A stretch of DNA of 9,483 nt from Thermaurantimonas sp046295455 (GTDB taxonomy: Bacteria; Bacteroidota; Bacteroidia; Flavobacteriales; Schleiferiaceae). The notes beneath the pieces are model-generated. The model searched no databases. It was not told the DNA's origin and saw only the letters and a program-made list of their open reading frames with translations. Each line of letters starts with the position of its first letter. Positions within the stretch are counted from its first letter, which is position 1. Location of the stretch: positions 1 through 9,483 of the forward strand of contig JBKBNI010000016.1 in assembly GCA_046295455.1 (NCBI GenBank). The letters run 5' to 3'. This document shows positions 1 through 7,340 of the stretch, piece by piece. The translations under genes were made by a program, and so were the position numbers.

Positions 1-153
1 CCACATAAACAAAGTGCTTACAAAAACTGGAACTCTGAACAGTATCCTATCACAGAGAAAATTCACAACGAAGCCCTCAGTCTGCCCATGAGTCCGGTGA
101 TGGAGGACTCAGAATTACAAAGGGTAATGGAGTTATTACATACATTCCATTGA
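1..153 (+). CDS. DegT/DnrJ/EryC1/StrS sugar aminotransferase, C-terminal fragment
   Basis: Only the last 50 codons are present, in frame 1, ending at TGA 151-153; the start lies outside the window. The translated tail contains YPITEKIHNEALSLPMSP followed by an acidic stretch and a short helix. This is the typical C-terminus of PLP-dependent DegT/DnrJ/EryC1/StrS aminotransferases, which transfer an amino group from glutamate to a keto-sugar on a nucleotide carrier in the cytoplasm. The catalytic lysine and PLP pocket lie upstream and cannot be checked. The form of this tail reminds me of the FdtB/QdtB type that makes dTDP-3-amino-3,6-dideoxy-hexoses, but 50 residues do not settle the substrate. 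The stop codon overlaps the proposed TTG start of the flippase gene by 4 nt (TTGA), which points to co-transcription and a shared role in making the repeat unit. Confidence 0.8.
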   Translation, partial: PHKQSAYKNWNSEQYPITEKIHNEALSLPMSPVMEDSELQRVMELLHTFH

Positions 154-1664
154 CGGAACAGATAAGCGAAATCAAAGCTCAGGCGGATAAAGATCGCTCA
201 TCCTACCGCCAGATTATGAAAGCCACCTCCATTTTTGGTGGAGTTCAGGTATTTCAGATTATCATCGGTATTATAAGGACGAAATTTGTGGCTGTTTTGC
301 TCGGCCCTGCAGGGATGGGAATAGCAGGACTGCTGGATTCAACCACCGGACTGATTGCCCAGCTCTCAAATCTTGGCCTCCGTACCAGCGCAGTAAAAGA
401 TATTTCAGTTGCATACGGGAGTGATGATCAAAAAAGGACAGCCAAAATAGCCGCAGTAATCAATCGGCTGGTTTGGTTTACTGGTTTATTGGGTGCATTG
501 ATTACGCTGGTCTTGGCACCATTGCTGAGCCAACTCACTTTTGGCAACCGGGAGTACACCTGGGCTTTTATGTGGCTATCAGTCACTTTATTGTTCAATC
601 AGCTAAGTGTTGGAAAGAGCATATTGCTTCAGGGCACGCGGCAAATCCGGTATTTAGCCCGGGCAGGTGTGATTGGAAGTCTGATGGGTTTATTTGTCAC
701 AGTTCCTTTTTATTACTTTCTGGGCATCCGCGGAATCGTGCCAGGGATGATTCTGATGTCAATTTTCGGCTATATAGTCTATCTGTACTTTGCAAACAAA
801 GTACAAATAATGCCTGTGACTGTTTCTGTTAGGGAAATTCTGAATGAAGGGAGAAATATGATTCAGCTCGGTTTTTTGATAAGCCTTAATGGGTTGATAA
901 CGATGGGAGTATCCTATGCAGTCCGGATTTACATCAGCCGGACAGGAGGCGTGGAGGACGTTGGTCTATTTAATGCCGGATTTGCAATGATAAACACCTA
1001 TGTAGGGCTTCTCTTTTCAGCTATGGGCACCGACTATTATCCCCGCTTATCTTCAGTCGCTTCTGACAACGAGAGAAGCAGAAATGTCATCAACCAGCAG
1101 GCTGAGATCGCGCTGTTGATTCTTTCGCCTTTGATCATGACTTTCCTGGTGTTTATCAACTGGGCAGTGATTATGTTGTATTCCTACAGGTTTCTTCCCA
1201 TAAGTGACATGATGCTATATGCAGCACTCGGAATGTTTTTTAAGGCTGCATCCTGGGCTATTGCTTTTATCTTCCTTGCCCAAGGGGCTAATAAACTTTT
1301 TTTTTGGAGTGAGCTGGCGACTAATCTATATACTTTGGCGCTCAATGTTCTCGGTTATCATTTTTTGGGTCTGACAGGTTTGGGAATTTCATTTTTGGTA
1401 GCATATGGACTTTATCTGACCCAGGTATTTTGGATAGCCAGGGTTCGTTATTCATTTCGGTTTACTTCTGCATTTTATCAAATTTTTGGTTTGCATACCA
1501 CATTTGCAGTTGTATGCCTGGCTGTGGTCAAATGGATAGAAAAACCCTACTCGTATGTATTAGGCCTGGTTCTGATCTCTGTTTCATCCTTCTATGCATA
1601 TAAGGAATTGGATAAACGAATCGACATAAAATCTCTAATAGTTTCTATTAAAAACAGAATTTAA
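150..1664 (+). CDS. wzx: O-antigen/polysaccharide flippase (Wzx-like, MOP superfamily)
   Basis: A 504-residue, strongly hydrophobic protein with about 12 or more predicted membrane segments, the usual size for Wzx. After a charged cytoplasmic N-terminus of about 20 residues comes SYRQIMKATSIFGGVQVF and then RTKFVAVLLGPAGMGIAGL (about residues 43-61), an N-terminal pattern I know from Bacteroidota O-antigen translocases. Members of this family move undecaprenyl-diphosphate-linked repeat units from the cytoplasmic to the periplasmic face of the inner membrane. I chose the TTG at 150 because it overlaps the previous stop and gives the full charged N-terminus; the next in-frame ATG is codon 23 (216), which would cut into the conserved region. 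The end overlaps the following start by one base (TAATG, 1662-1666). Family assignment is firm; substrate is unknown; the exact start is moderately sure. Confidence 0.9.
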   Translation: MTEQISEIKAQADKDRSSYRQIMKATSIFGGVQVFQIIIGIIRTKFVAVLLGPAGMGIAGLLDSTTGLIAQLSNLGLRTSAVKDISVAYGSDDQKRTAKIAAVINRLVWFTGLLGALITLVLAPLLSQLTFGNREYTWAFMWLSVTLLFNQLSVGKSILLQGTRQIRYLARAGVIGSLMGLFVTVPFYYFLGIRGIVPGMILMSIFGYIVYLYFANKVQIMPVTVSVREILNEGRNMIQLGFLISLNGLITMGVSYAVRIYISRTGGVEDVGLFNAGFAMINTYVGLLFSAMGTDYYPRLSSVASDNERSRNVINQQAEIALLILSPLIMTFLVFINWAVIMLYSYRFLPISDMMLYAALGMFFKAASWAIAFIFLAQGANKLFFWSELATNLYTLALNVLGYHFLGLTGLGISFLVAYGLYLTQVFWIARVRYSFRFTSAFYQIFGLHTTFAVVCLAVVKWIEKPYSYVLGLVLISVSSFYAYKELDKRIDIKSLIVSIKNRI

Positions 1665-2716
1665 TGAAGTTCAAAAAAAACAGAAAACTAAAAGTTTTTC
1701 ATGGGTTGGTCAATTATGGAACGCAAGCGGGACTTTTTGCACGTGAGTTAAGAAATCAGGGATTTGAAGCCATTTCCGTAACTTATCCAGACGCTTTTAA
1801 AAGAATGACCGATGTCGAATTAAAGCACGGGGGAAATCTTCTTCAAAAGGTTATTAAACATACATGGAATTATTTATTTAGAATAAAATGTATGTTTAAA
1901 TATGATATTTTTCATTTTTACTATGGTACTACATTATTGCCTTACCAATTAGATCTTCCAATCTTAAATTTTTATGGCAAGAAAATAGTAATGGAATACC
2001 TTGGTTGGGATCTTCAATTATATGAATATTCAGTCAAAAAATATAAGTACACCAATGCAAAATACTACAAGAATGAAACAGAGGCAATAAAAGGAGATAA
2101 ATTAAAAATACGAAGATTAAATTTTGAAAGTAAATTCACAGATAAACAGCTTGTATGTGCCCCATATCTGTCTGAATTTTTGCCGACTTCAAAAGTCTTG
2201 CCACTTGGTATTGATTTAGAAAAATTTAAATTTCAACCACTAAAGCTAGAATCTGGTTATTTAGTTATTATACATGCTCCGACAAGTACAGGAAATAAAG
2301 GAACACCATTTATTGAATCAGCAATCGAAAAACTTATCAATGAAGGAGAAAAAATTACTTATAAAAGGGTTCAGAATATCTCCCACGATAAACTCCATAT
2401 GGAATATGAAAAGTGTCATTTATTTATTGATCAAATTATAAGTGGGTGGTATGGAACAGCTTCTATTGAAGCAATGGCTATCGGACGACCAACTATTTGC
2501 TTTTTGAGAGAAGAATATTTCCAATATATTGATTATGGCCATAAAATTCCAATAATCAACGCAAATCCTGATACGATATATGAAACCCTAAAAATGATTT
2601 TGCGAAATAAAGAACACCTCATTGAATTAGGAGCAAAGAGTAGAAAGTTTGTAGAGGAAGTGCACGATGTGAAAAAAATTACATCTAAATTGATAAAAGA
2701 ATACTCCTCACTTTAA
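1664..2716 (+). CDS. GT-B fold glycosyltransferase (GT4/GT1-like)
   Basis: A 350-residue cytoplasmic protein with no signal peptide or membrane segment. The N-terminal half begins with a Rossmann-type strand and helix (KVFHGLVNYGTQAGLFAREL, about 10-29) and has a second acceptor-side strand KIVMEYLGWD (107-116). The link PLGIDLEKF (180-188) and the C-terminal donor-domain motif SIEAMAIGRP (267-276) are typical of GT-B retaining transferases. E269 matches the second Glu of the EX7E motif; the first position appears to be Gly261, which is unusual. It most likely adds one sugar to the lipid-linked repeat unit; donor and acceptor cannot be read from sequence. The gene is much more AT-rich than its neighbours (for example 8 G/C in bases 1861-1920), suggesting separate origin. 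It starts in the stop of the flippase gene and ends one base before wecB. Confidence 0.82.
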   Translation: MKFKKNRKLKVFHGLVNYGTQAGLFARELRNQGFEAISVTYPDAFKRMTDVELKHGGNLLQKVIKHTWNYLFRIKCMFKYDIFHFYYGTTLLPYQLDLPILNFYGKKIVMEYLGWDLQLYEYSVKKYKYTNAKYYKNETEAIKGDKLKIRRLNFESKFTDKQLVCAPYLSEFLPTSKVLPLGIDLEKFKFQPLKLESGYLVIIHAPTSTGNKGTPFIESAIEKLINEGEKITYKRVQNISHDKLHMEYEKCHLFIDQIISGWYGTASIEAMAIGRPTICFLREEYFQYIDYGHKIPIINANPDTIYETLKMILRNKEHLIELGAKSRKFVEEVHDVKKITSKLIKEYSSL

Positions 2717-2717
2717 A

Positions 2718-3812
2718 ATGAACCTGACCCTCATCGCCGGTGCCCGCCCCAACTTTATGAAAATAGCGCCGATTATTCACGCCATTCAAAAAGATCATGC
2801 TAAAGGTAATTTTGAGAAAATATCAATTATCGTTTGATACTTACCGGCCAGCACTATGACCATAAGATGAGCGATACTTTTTTTAAGGAGCTCAACATAC
2901 CGGAGCCTGATATAAACCTAAATTGTGGTGGTGAGACTCAGGCCGAACAAACGGCTGCAATTATGGTAGCTTTTGAAAAAGAACTGTTGGCAAATCCTTC
3001 TGATTTGGTGATGGTAGTAGGAGATGTTACCAGTACGATGGCCTGCTCAATAGTTGCCAAGAAACTGAATACCAAGGTTGCTCATGTCGAGGCCGGTATC
3101 CGCTCATGGGATTTAACCATGCCAGAAGAGGTTAATCGAATGGTGACGGATTGCCTTACAGATTATTTTTTCACAACTACTGAACTGGCCGGTGAAAACC
3201 TGCGCAAAGCCGGTATCCCGGATGATAGGATATTTTTTGTGGGCAACGTAATGATTGACACCCTCCTAGCCAATCGACACAGGTTCAAGAAGCCTTCTTT
3301 TTACGACGATTGGGGTTTAAAAAAAAGCAATTATTTTGTTCTGACTCTTCATAGATCGGCGAATGTGGTGATGGCAGTAAATTGAAACATTTAATGCACG
3401 AGATCGTTTCTCATGCACACTATTTACCAATAAGCTTTCCCATCCATCCGCGTACAAAAAAAAATTTTAATGAGTAAGGCATTGCAGCTTCTAATCTTAA
3501 GATCGTAGAGCCAATGGGATATCTTGAATTTAACTATTTAGTTGAAAATGCTAAAGCAGTAATCACCGATTCAGGAGGGATTACCGAAGAAATCACCGTG
3601 ATGGGGACTCCTTGCATTATACTGCGCGATAATACGGAGCGTCCCGAAACAATATAATTGGAACCAATGAATTGATCGGAACCGATCAAGCTTCCATTAA
3701 ACCAGCCCTGGATAAGCTTTTCGCCGGGGGCTGGAAAAAAGGAGAAATACCTAGGTTGTGGGATGGTAAAGCAGCTGAAAGAATTGTATTCATTTTGAAA
3801 GAAATTTTGTGA
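2718..3812 (+). pseudogene. wecB: Broken UDP-GlcNAc 2-epimerase (WecB-like), three frame changes and one nonsense codon
   Basis: The reading is a full-length relative of non-hydrolysing UDP-GlcNAc 2-epimerase (UDP-GlcNAc to UDP-ManNAc), split over three frames. Piece 1 (2718 to about 2826) gives MNLTLIAGARPNFMKIAPII; the original frame stops at TGA 2835-2837. Piece 2 (about 2828-3367) contains TGQHYD, VVGDVTSTMA, HVEAGIRSWDLTMPEEVNRM and LTLHRSANV, so the Asp, two Glu and His expected at the active site are present; its frame stops at 3383-3385. Piece 3 (3370 to about 3654) reads DGSKLKHLM, FPIHPRT, an in-frame TAA at 3475-3477 where relatives have Leu, EPMGYLEFNYL, TDSGGITEE and RDNTERPET, then stops at 3655-3657. 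Piece 4 (3657-3812) reads IGTNELIGTD to the true stop. Each shift equals one lost base or two gained. Repaired, it would be about 365 residues, the normal length. Start (1 nt after the previous stop) and end (GTGA overlap with the next gene) keep operon spacing. Confidence 0.9.
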
Positions 3813-4915
3813 AAAAGAAAATTTTAATCATTACACATGGCTTTTACCCGGAGCTAAGTCCTCGTTCGTTCAGAGCGACGGAGCTTGCAAAAGAATTTTA
3901 TCGGCAAGGCCATGAAGTAACCGTGATGGCTCCATATCGGATTGGAATTGATGAATTAATCAAAGAATATCCTTTTGAATTCAAAAGTTTGGGTGTTTTA
4001 ACGTGGAAGATATTCAATTTTAAAAAATTTGGTTTAGCCGGTAGGCTTTACAATAAAGCAGTCAATCGACTTCTTCCCCTTTTGTTTGAATACCCGATGT
4101 TGGAATTGTTTTTTAAAGTCAGAAAAGCCTTAAAAAATGAGAAAAAAAAATACGATCTCCTGATCTCTGTCGCAGTGCCTTATCCAATCCATTGGGGAGT
4201 GGCGAGTACTTGGAATACCAAATCAAAAATCGCAGATATATGGGTAGCTGACTGCGGAGACCCATACTACTTAGACGAAAACGATAGTTTCAGAAAACCT
4301 TATTATTTCAAGTATGTAGAAAAGTGGTTCATGCGAAAAGCCGACTTTGTAAGCATTCCGGCTGAATTTTTGAAAAAGAACGTTTTTCCTGAATTTCATT
4401 CTAAAATTAAAATTATTCCGCAAGGATTTAAATTTGAAGATGTTCAAAGAGATGAAATTGTTAATGATGGAATCATTAGATTTGGCTTTGCCGGGAGCCT
4501 GATTTACCTTAAACGCGATCCACGAAAATTTCTTGAATTTCTTTTACAGCTTGATGATAATTTTAAATTTGAATTTCATATTTTTACAAATAGTGTTCAC
4601 CTCCTTGAGCCTTACATTTATATAGATAAGAGAATCATTTTACATAAACCAATAGATAGAATTGAATTATTAAGGAAGTTGTCACGTTTTAATTTTGTTG
4701 TAAATTTTATGGATTCAAAAACTCAAAGGCCCAGTAAACTTATTGACTACTCAATCCTTAACTTACCCATTTTAAATATTGAGATGGAAAAGTTAGATAA
4801 AAATAATATTCTGGCTTTTCTAAATGGAGATTATACAGGGAGATATGTAATTGAAAATCCCGATCAATACAGAATTGAAAACATTTGCCAAAAATTTCTT
4901 GATTTATGCAAGTAA
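3809..4915 (+). CDS. GT-B fold glycosyltransferase (family 4-like)
   Basis: A 368-residue soluble protein. The N-terminus KKKILIITHGFYPELSPRS with RATELAKEFYRQGHEVTVM (about 22-40) is the classic acceptor-side opening of GT4-type transferases. The donor domain starts near FGFAGSLIYLKRDP (225-238) and ends with RPSKLIDYSILNLPIL (307-322), matching the 'P-K-x-x-x-Y...P' nucleotide-sugar site, although the usual E-x-M-A-x-G-x-P string is absent. Expected role: adding a sugar to the undecaprenyl-linked repeat unit at the inner face of the membrane; linkage unknown. I take the GTG at 3809 as start because the N-terminal strand begins immediately after it; it overlaps the wecB stop (GTGA). Translation coupled to wecB would be weakened by the premature stops in that gene. 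The second half is AT-rich. The last 10 nt overlap the polymerase gene. Confidence 0.82.
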   Translation: MKKKILIITHGFYPELSPRSFRATELAKEFYRQGHEVTVMAPYRIGIDELIKEYPFEFKSLGVLTWKIFNFKKFGLAGRLYNKAVNRLLPLLFEYPMLELFFKVRKALKNEKKKYDLLISVAVPYPIHWGVASTWNTKSKIADIWVADCGDPYYLDENDSFRKPYYFKYVEKWFMRKADFVSIPAEFLKKNVFPEFHSKIKIIPQGFKFEDVQRDEIVNDGIIRFGFAGSLIYLKRDPRKFLEFLLQLDDNFKFEFHIFTNSVHLLEPYIYIDKRIILHKPIDRIELLRKLSRFNFVVNFMDSKTQRPSKLIDYSILNLPILNIEMEKLDKNNILAFLNGDYTGRYVIENPDQYRIENICQKFLDLCK

Positions 4916-6216
4916 CGCATGAAGCACACAAAATAATTCAATTACCTGCTGCGTATAATAAGACGAATAATGGAAGGATTCCTGCGCAATCTATCCTTTT
5001 ATTCTTAGTATGGCCTTTGGGTGTCCTGATACAGGCGATTAAAAACTTTCGACAACCCTGGGCAAAAAATTTGTTTTGGTTATTTTGTATTTATTTTGGT
5101 TTGTCTTTTGTAGTCGGTGATCAAACTTCACGAAGCAATGATGCACAGAGATATACTGAACAGTTGCAATATTTTCATTCGGGTTCAATAGATATCAACA
5201 AGCTTTTTAATCAAATATACAGCGAAGGGGGATATGTTGATATATATCAACCTTTAGTTACGTGGTTGCTCGGAATATTTACAGATAAACCTCAATGGCT
5301 TTTTGCCTTATTTGCCCTTGTATTCGGCTATTTCTATTCGAGAAATATCTGGATTTTACTTGATTTTTACAAAATAAATCGTTGGAGTCTGATTGCCTCC
5401 GGCATGCTTCTGGCATTTGCTTTGAGCAACCCCATATGGAATATTAATGGAGTCAGAATGTGGACGGCAGCTCAAATTTTTATCTACGGTCTGTTTTTGT
5501 ATTTTCTAAAAAATCAAAAACGCAAAGGAATTTTATGGATAGCCTGTACTCCTTTATTTCATTTTTCTTTTCTTTTTCCATTAGGGTTATTTTTCATATA
5601 TTTAATACTACCTAAAAGCATAATTGTTTTTTTTATAGTTTTTTTATTAACTTCTTTTATCAAAGAGCTCAATTTAGAATTCGTCCAGGATAGACTGAGT
5701 ATTTTGCCTGAGGTCTTTCAACCCAGGGTAAGAGGGTATACCAATCTGGAATATGCTGAATCGATTAAGGAAAATATCGAAATGCTACACTGGCATGTAA
5801 AGCTTGCACAATATTCATTATCAATAGTAGTCTATTCATTTGTTTTTATTTTGTTTATTTCATTAAATAAAAACAATAATAGCCATTCTATATTAAGAAG
5901 GCTATTTTTATTTGGCCTTTTCATGGGAAGTTGGGCAAATATCAGTGCACATATCCCTTCAGGTGGTAGATTTTTGGTTTTGTCAAACTCTATTCTATTC
6001 GCATGCTTTTTTCTGTTCATGGCTTCTCAATATAGAAAGAATGCATTCGTTCACTTGAAAAATTTTATTTCCATCCCTTTGGCTTTCTGGATAATTTTTA
6101 GTATTCGCATAGGTTTGGATTATTCCGGCATATTAACTCTCTTTGGAAATCCCATCATAACTTCCTTGGTGAGTGAAAGTACACCAATCATTGATTATAT
6201 AAAAAAATTACTATAA
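4906..6216 (+). CDS. EpsG-family / Wzy-like polysaccharide polymerase
   Basis: A 436-residue multi-pass membrane protein with roughly 10-12 hydrophobic segments (for example about 28-45, 56-71, 128-146, 160-175, 187-201, 209-252, 303-320, 355-375, 386-402). After the second segment comes GDQTSRSNDAQRYTEQLQYF (71-90), an extracytoplasmic loop like that of EpsG proteins, followed by FGYFYSRNIW (140-149) and NGVRMWTA (181-188), both familiar from Bacteroidota EpsG/Wzy proteins. A larger hydrophilic region lies at about 255-300. The family joins repeat units in the periplasm, and its presence beside a Wzx flippase fits that role. The ATG at 4906 lies inside the end of the preceding transferase (10-nt overlap); the first 27 residues are polar and could be partly dispensable, but no better in-frame start is visible. 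Wzy-type proteins diverge quickly, so the linkage cannot be predicted. Confidence 0.78.
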   Translation: MQVTHEAHKIIQLPAAYNKTNNGRIPAQSILLFLVWPLGVLIQAIKNFRQPWAKNLFWLFCIYFGLSFVVGDQTSRSNDAQRYTEQLQYFHSGSIDINKLFNQIYSEGGYVDIYQPLVTWLLGIFTDKPQWLFALFALVFGYFYSRNIWILLDFYKINRWSLIASGMLLAFALSNPIWNINGVRMWTAAQIFIYGLFLYFLKNQKRKGILWIACTPLFHFSFLFPLGLFFIYLILPKSIIVFFIVFLLTSFIKELNLEFVQDRLSILPEVFQPRVRGYTNLEYAESIKENIEMLHWHVKLAQYSLSIVVYSFVFILFISLNKNNNSHSILRRLFLFGLFMGSWANISAHIPSGGRFLVLSNSILFACFFLFMASQYRKNAFVHLKNFISIPLAFWIIFSIRIGLDYSGILTLFGNPIITSLVSESTPIIDYIKKLL

Positions 6217-6220
6217 CTAA

Positions 6221-7336
6221 GTGTTAAATTATTTAAAAACAGTCGCAAATAACCTCCCCGGCTGGCATACCCATCGCAAAATCATCGTCATCGAAAGCGA
6301 CGATTGGGGCAGTATTCGTATGCCATCCAGAGAGGTCTACTTAAAACTCCTGGCTAAAGGTTATGCCGTGGATGCCTGCCATTACAACAGAAATGACCGG
6401 CTGGAGTCAAATAAGGATCTTGAACTTCTTTTTGAGCTTCTTCTGCATTTCAAAGACCACATGGGCAGACATCCGGTTATCACCGCAAATACCATCATGT
6501 GTAATCCCGATTTTGAAAAAATCAGACAATCGAATTTTTACCAATATTATCATGAAACATTTTCGGAAACCCTCTCAAAATATCCCGATAGTGATAAGGT
6601 CTTGTCTTATTACTTGAGTGGTATAACCAGCAATATCTTTTACCCTCAATTCCATGGGCGCGAACATGTGAATATTTATACCTGGTTGAATGCTTTGCAA
6701 AAGGGAGATAAAATAGCTCGCGAAATTTTTGATTATGAGATGTTTACAGTACATTATTTGAATAATACTTCATGCAGAAAAGAATATTTAGACAGTTTTG
6801 GAACACATACATCGGACCAACTGGTTTCAATTGAGGATTCTGTTTCGGAAGGATTACAGACATTTAAAAAAAATTTTGGTTTTGAATCTGAGTCTTTTAT
6901 TGCTACCTGTTATACTTGGCATCCGTTGATTGAAAAATATTTGCATGAAAAGGGTGTCACTATTATACAATCAGGCCGTGTACAGAAAGCGCCAAAGATT
7001 GGTCGTGAAGGCTACAAACACATTCGACACTACACCGGGCAGAGAAATCAATTTCATCAAATCTATACAGTCAGGAATGTAATCTTTGAGCCGTCTGAAA
7101 ACCCGGACAAAGATTGGGTCGATGCAGCGCTTAAGGAAATTAAATTAGCCTTTGCGTGTAAAAAACCGGCCGTAGTATCCATGCACCGTGTCAATTTCAT
7201 TGGAAGTATTCATGCCGATAACAGGTCAAAAAATTTAAAACTTTTTCAGGATTTACTGAAAAAGATCCTTCAATTGTGGCCCGACGTGGAATTTATGAAC
7301 ACGGCTGAGTTGGGCCGTATGATGATGAATCGATAA
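6221..7336 (+). CDS. NodB-like polysaccharide deacetylase-family protein
   Basis: A 371-residue protein without signal peptide or membrane segment, so probably cytoplasmic. The strand KIIVIESDDWGS (20-31) looks like NodB motif 1, with the Asp pair that supplies base and metal ligand. FHGREH (144-149) gives an H-x-x-x-H pair like the metal-binding motif 2. MHRVNFIGSIHADNR (321-335) may supply the late catalytic His. I recall relatives in Bacteroidota polysaccharide loci, usually annotated as hypothetical or polysaccharide (de)acetylase; no specific reaction is known to me. A role in N-deacetylating a sugar nucleotide or lipid-linked intermediate is inference. The GTG at 6221 follows an in-frame stop at 6218 and is the only start that keeps the conserved N-terminus; the next ATG is codon 34, after the ESDDWGS motif. 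It lies 4 nt after the polymerase stop and 4 nt before the amidotransferase gene. Confidence 0.7.
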   Translation: MLNYLKTVANNLPGWHTHRKIIVIESDDWGSIRMPSREVYLKLLAKGYAVDACHYNRNDRLESNKDLELLFELLLHFKDHMGRHPVITANTIMCNPDFEKIRQSNFYQYYHETFSETLSKYPDSDKVLSYYLSGITSNIFYPQFHGREHVNIYTWLNALQKGDKIAREIFDYEMFTVHYLNNTSCRKEYLDSFGTHTSDQLVSIEDSVSEGLQTFKKNFGFESESFIATCYTWHPLIEKYLHEKGVTIIQSGRVQKAPKIGREGYKHIRHYTGQRNQFHQIYTVRNVIFEPSENPDKDWVDAALKEIKLAFACKKPAVVSMHRVNFIGSIHADNRSKNLKLFQDLLKKILQLWPDVEFMNTAELGRMMMNR

Positions 7337-7340
7337 AATT

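Noticed and set aside
473..832. 119-residue + strand ORF inside the flippase gene
   Set aside because: It is an out-of-frame shadow of the well-supported Wzx coding frame, with no family resemblance.
2834..3385. A separate 183-residue epimerase gene starting at TTG 2834
   Set aside because: It lacks the N-terminal GARPNFMKIAPII segment, which is present just upstream in another frame, and the C-terminal half, which continues in other frames. It is the middle of one broken wecB.
3456..3464. Run of nine A as a possible indel site in wecB
   Set aside because: The frame is the same before (HPRT) and after (GIAASN) the run, so it causes no shift; the lesion there is the nearby TAA.
2811..3660. 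Programmed -1 ribosomal frameshifting to express full-length WecB
   Set aside because: The shifts would all be -1, but none of the sites shows an X-XXY-YYZ slippery heptamer, three events in one gene would be needed, and the in-frame TAA at 3475 would still stop translation.
5832..6020. Minus-strand ORF inside the polymerase gene
   Set aside because: It is antisense to a clear membrane-protein frame and shows no protein-like motif of its own.
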